In this document: piece by piece, positions 62,866-64,000 of the stretch
Position numbering within the stretch: position 1 is the first letter of the stretch
Layout: each line of letters starts with the position of its first letter
NCBI GenBank assembly: GCA_905182735.1
Contig: CAJJCT010000031.1
Location: 1 to 64,000 of the forward strand
Length of the DNA stretch: 64,000 bases
DNA from: Candidatus Marivariicella framensis
GTDB lineage: Bacteria; Bacteroidota; Bacteroidia; Flavobacteriales; Flavobacteriaceae
Direction of reading: 5' to 3'
Position numbers and translations under genes: made by a program
The notes under the pieces: model-generated
Database searches by the model: none
Told to the model about the DNA's origin: nothing
What the model saw: only the letters and a program-made list of their open reading frames with translations

Positions 62866-64000
62866 TTATTCTTCTCTTAGTGCGTCTATAGGTTTAATAC
62901 TTACTGCTCGTTGTGCCGGAATTAATCCAATCAAAGTTCCTAGTGTTACCATAATAAATAATGCCCCTAAAACAAATGGAATTGGAACAGTAGGGTTAGT
63001 ATAAGGAAAGTCAGTCATATCAATAGTGAAGGCATTTATACCTGCTAATACAAATGCACCAAGTATAATTCCAAGAATTCCAGCAATTATAGTAAGAAAA
63101 ACTGACTCCAATATTATCTGTACACGAACCTCTCCTGGAGTTGCTCCCAATGCTCTTCTTACTCCTAGCTCTTTAGTTCTTTCTTTTACAGAAATCAATA
63201 AAATATTACCGATCCCTATAACACCAGCAATTATTGTTGCAACTCCAACAACTAATGATAGAAAGGTCATTCCTTCTGCAAATCCCATAATACTATTAAA
63301 AATTTCACCTAAATTAAAAGACCCAAAAGCCCTATCATCTTTAGGTGAAACTCTGTGAATTCTTTTAAGAGTTTGCTTTACTTCTGTCTCAACTTTTACA
63401 ACATCCGCATCATCATAAGCAGCAATATTTAACCACCCCACATAATCCCCTGTATTATATAAGTTTTGATAAGTTGTGAAAGGAATAAAAACGTCAGAAT
63501 CTGAATCAAAAGGACTTCCTTGTCTAAAAACTAGGACTCCAACTACTTTAAAGAATACATTATCAACCCTAACATATTTACCTACAGGATTTTCATTTTG
63601 CTCAAATAAGTCAGATGCTGTTCTCTCTCCAATAACACAAACTTTTCTTTTATTTTTAATATCTTCTTGATTGATAAACCTTCCTCCGTCATATATATCC
63701 TGAGTAGATATTTTTCTAAATTCAGGAAAATCTCCAAAAATAGCATAATCTCCTGAGTTGTTATTTCTAACAATATTAGCTGGGGCTCCTCCTCCAAAGC
63801 TTCCTCGAGAATTTCTTGGAACTATATATTTAATTTGAGGAATTCTTTTTCTTAATATTTCAACATCTTGAAGTTTTAGCTTAGGTTGTCTTCCAATTTT
63901 AAAACCATCATAGGGTATACTTGTTGATTGAGACCACACAAACATCGAGTTCATCGCTACTTTTTGAAACTGTCTTTCAAAACCATTATCTAATCCTTTA
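62866..64000 (-). CDS. ABC transporter permease, MacB/FtsX type (5' end outside the window)
   Basis: At least 377 codons are visible. The track starts at an ATG at 63954, but the frame stays open to the window edge (KGLDNGFERQFQKVA), and those residues continue the MacB periplasmic-domain N-terminal region, so the gene is longer. Visible: the MacB_PCD periplasmic domain and three C-terminal helices of the FtsX type with SVKERTKELGVRRALGATPGEV. It probably exports a peptide, toxin or siderophore with the adaptor and TolC. The ATPase would be encoded just beyond the edge. Confidence 0.92.
   Translation of the reverse strand, partial: KGLDNGFERQFQKVAMNSMFVWSQSTSIPYDGFKIGRQPKLKLQDVEILRKRIPQIKYIVPRNSRGSFGGGAPANIVRNNNSGDYAIFGDFPEFRKISTQDIYDGGRFINQEDIKNKRKVCVIGERTASDLFEQNENPVGKYVRVDNVFFKVVGVLVFRQGSPFDSDSDVFIPFTTYQNLYNTGDYVGWLNIAAYDDADVVKVETEVKQTLKRIHRVSPKDDRAFGSFNLGEIFNSIMGFAEGMTFLSLVVGVATIIAGVIGIGNILLISVKERTKELGVRRALGATPGEVRVQIILESVFLTIIAGILGIILGAFVLAGINAFTIDMTDFPYTNPTVPIPFVLGALFIMVTLGTLIGLIPAQRAVSIKPIDALREE

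Noticed and set aside
1-64000. CRISPR array, prophage, insertion sequence, toxin-antitoxin or restriction system
   Set aside because: No spaced repeats, transposase, integrase, phage structural or nuclease/methylase motifs were seen in the ORFs or gaps; the only clear tandem repeat is coding (rpsP).

Overview
The window is a gene-dense, AT-rich stretch of a Bacteroidota chromosome, most likely a marine member of the Flavobacteriaceae with a compact genome. Several things point there: TonB-dependent receptors with N-terminal carboxypeptidase-regulatory-like domains, a secreted protease with a type IX secretion (T9SS) sorting tail, lipoprotein sulfatases, DUF2797, DUF4286 and DUF6089 family proteins, an HPPK-deoxynucleoside kinase fusion, very short intergenic gaps, and promoter-like TAnnTTTG elements ahead of many genes. 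All of this comes from reading the sequence; no database search was possible.

Layout: 0-3.7 kb is a minus-strand operon of a short DtxR/MntR-type regulator, a SulP anion transporter and a CstB-like persulfide dioxygenase-rhodanese. It is divergent from a metal-uptake-like locus at 3.7-8.7 kb: a TonB receptor, a PepSY membrane reductase fused to a flavodoxin/ferredoxin-reductase module, and a DUF2271 protein. The 56-bp divergent spacer carries two copies of a near-perfect 17-bp palindrome overlapping a good Bacteroidota promoter. This is the strongest regulatory signal in the window. 8.7-12.6 kb holds a sterol-desaturase-family hydroxylase and two tandem DEAD-box RNA helicases. 12.7-16.2 kb holds two sulfatase lipoproteins, preceded by a 55-codon ORF that resembles the C-terminal end of a formylglycine-generating enzyme. 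tRNA-Leu(UAA) and tRNA-Gly(GCC) follow.

16.6-36.3 kb is mainly housekeeping: mutS, a TrmH-type methyltransferase, the folK-dNK fusion, a queuosine-precursor transporter, a pseudouridine synthase, DUF2797, a GH3 family enzyme, tig-clpP-clpX, rpsP (with a long hexapeptide-repeat tail)-rimM, an acyl-CoA dehydrogenase, a second TonB receptor, tRNA-Leu(CAA), and prs-rplY-pth. 36.3-40.9 kb is a lipoprotein plus a 1287-aa secreted reprolysin-like metalloprotease. 40.9-49.9 kb holds ribF, serS, DUF4286, rsmA, mgtE, a 2-hydroxyacid dehydrogenase, aspartate kinase, a GNAT acetyltransferase, an alpha/beta hydrolase and pdxJ. 49.9-56.0 kb is an envelope cluster: nadK, a DUF6089 barrel, uppS, bamA and two Skp/OmpH chaperones. 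56.1-64 kb holds a gamma-carbonic-anhydrase-like protein, a NifU-family scaffold, a DUF255 thioredoxin protein, tsaB and a MacB-type tripartite efflux operon (TolC, adaptor, ABC permease). The permease runs off the right edge.

I see no phage, transposon, CRISPR array or obvious defence system. The items most worth checking are the tandem palindromic operator, the reductive metal-uptake locus with a CxxC motif in the receptor plug, the CstB-SulP-DtxR operon, the possible FGE remnant before the sulfatases, and the 18-bp minisatellite that forms the S16 tail.
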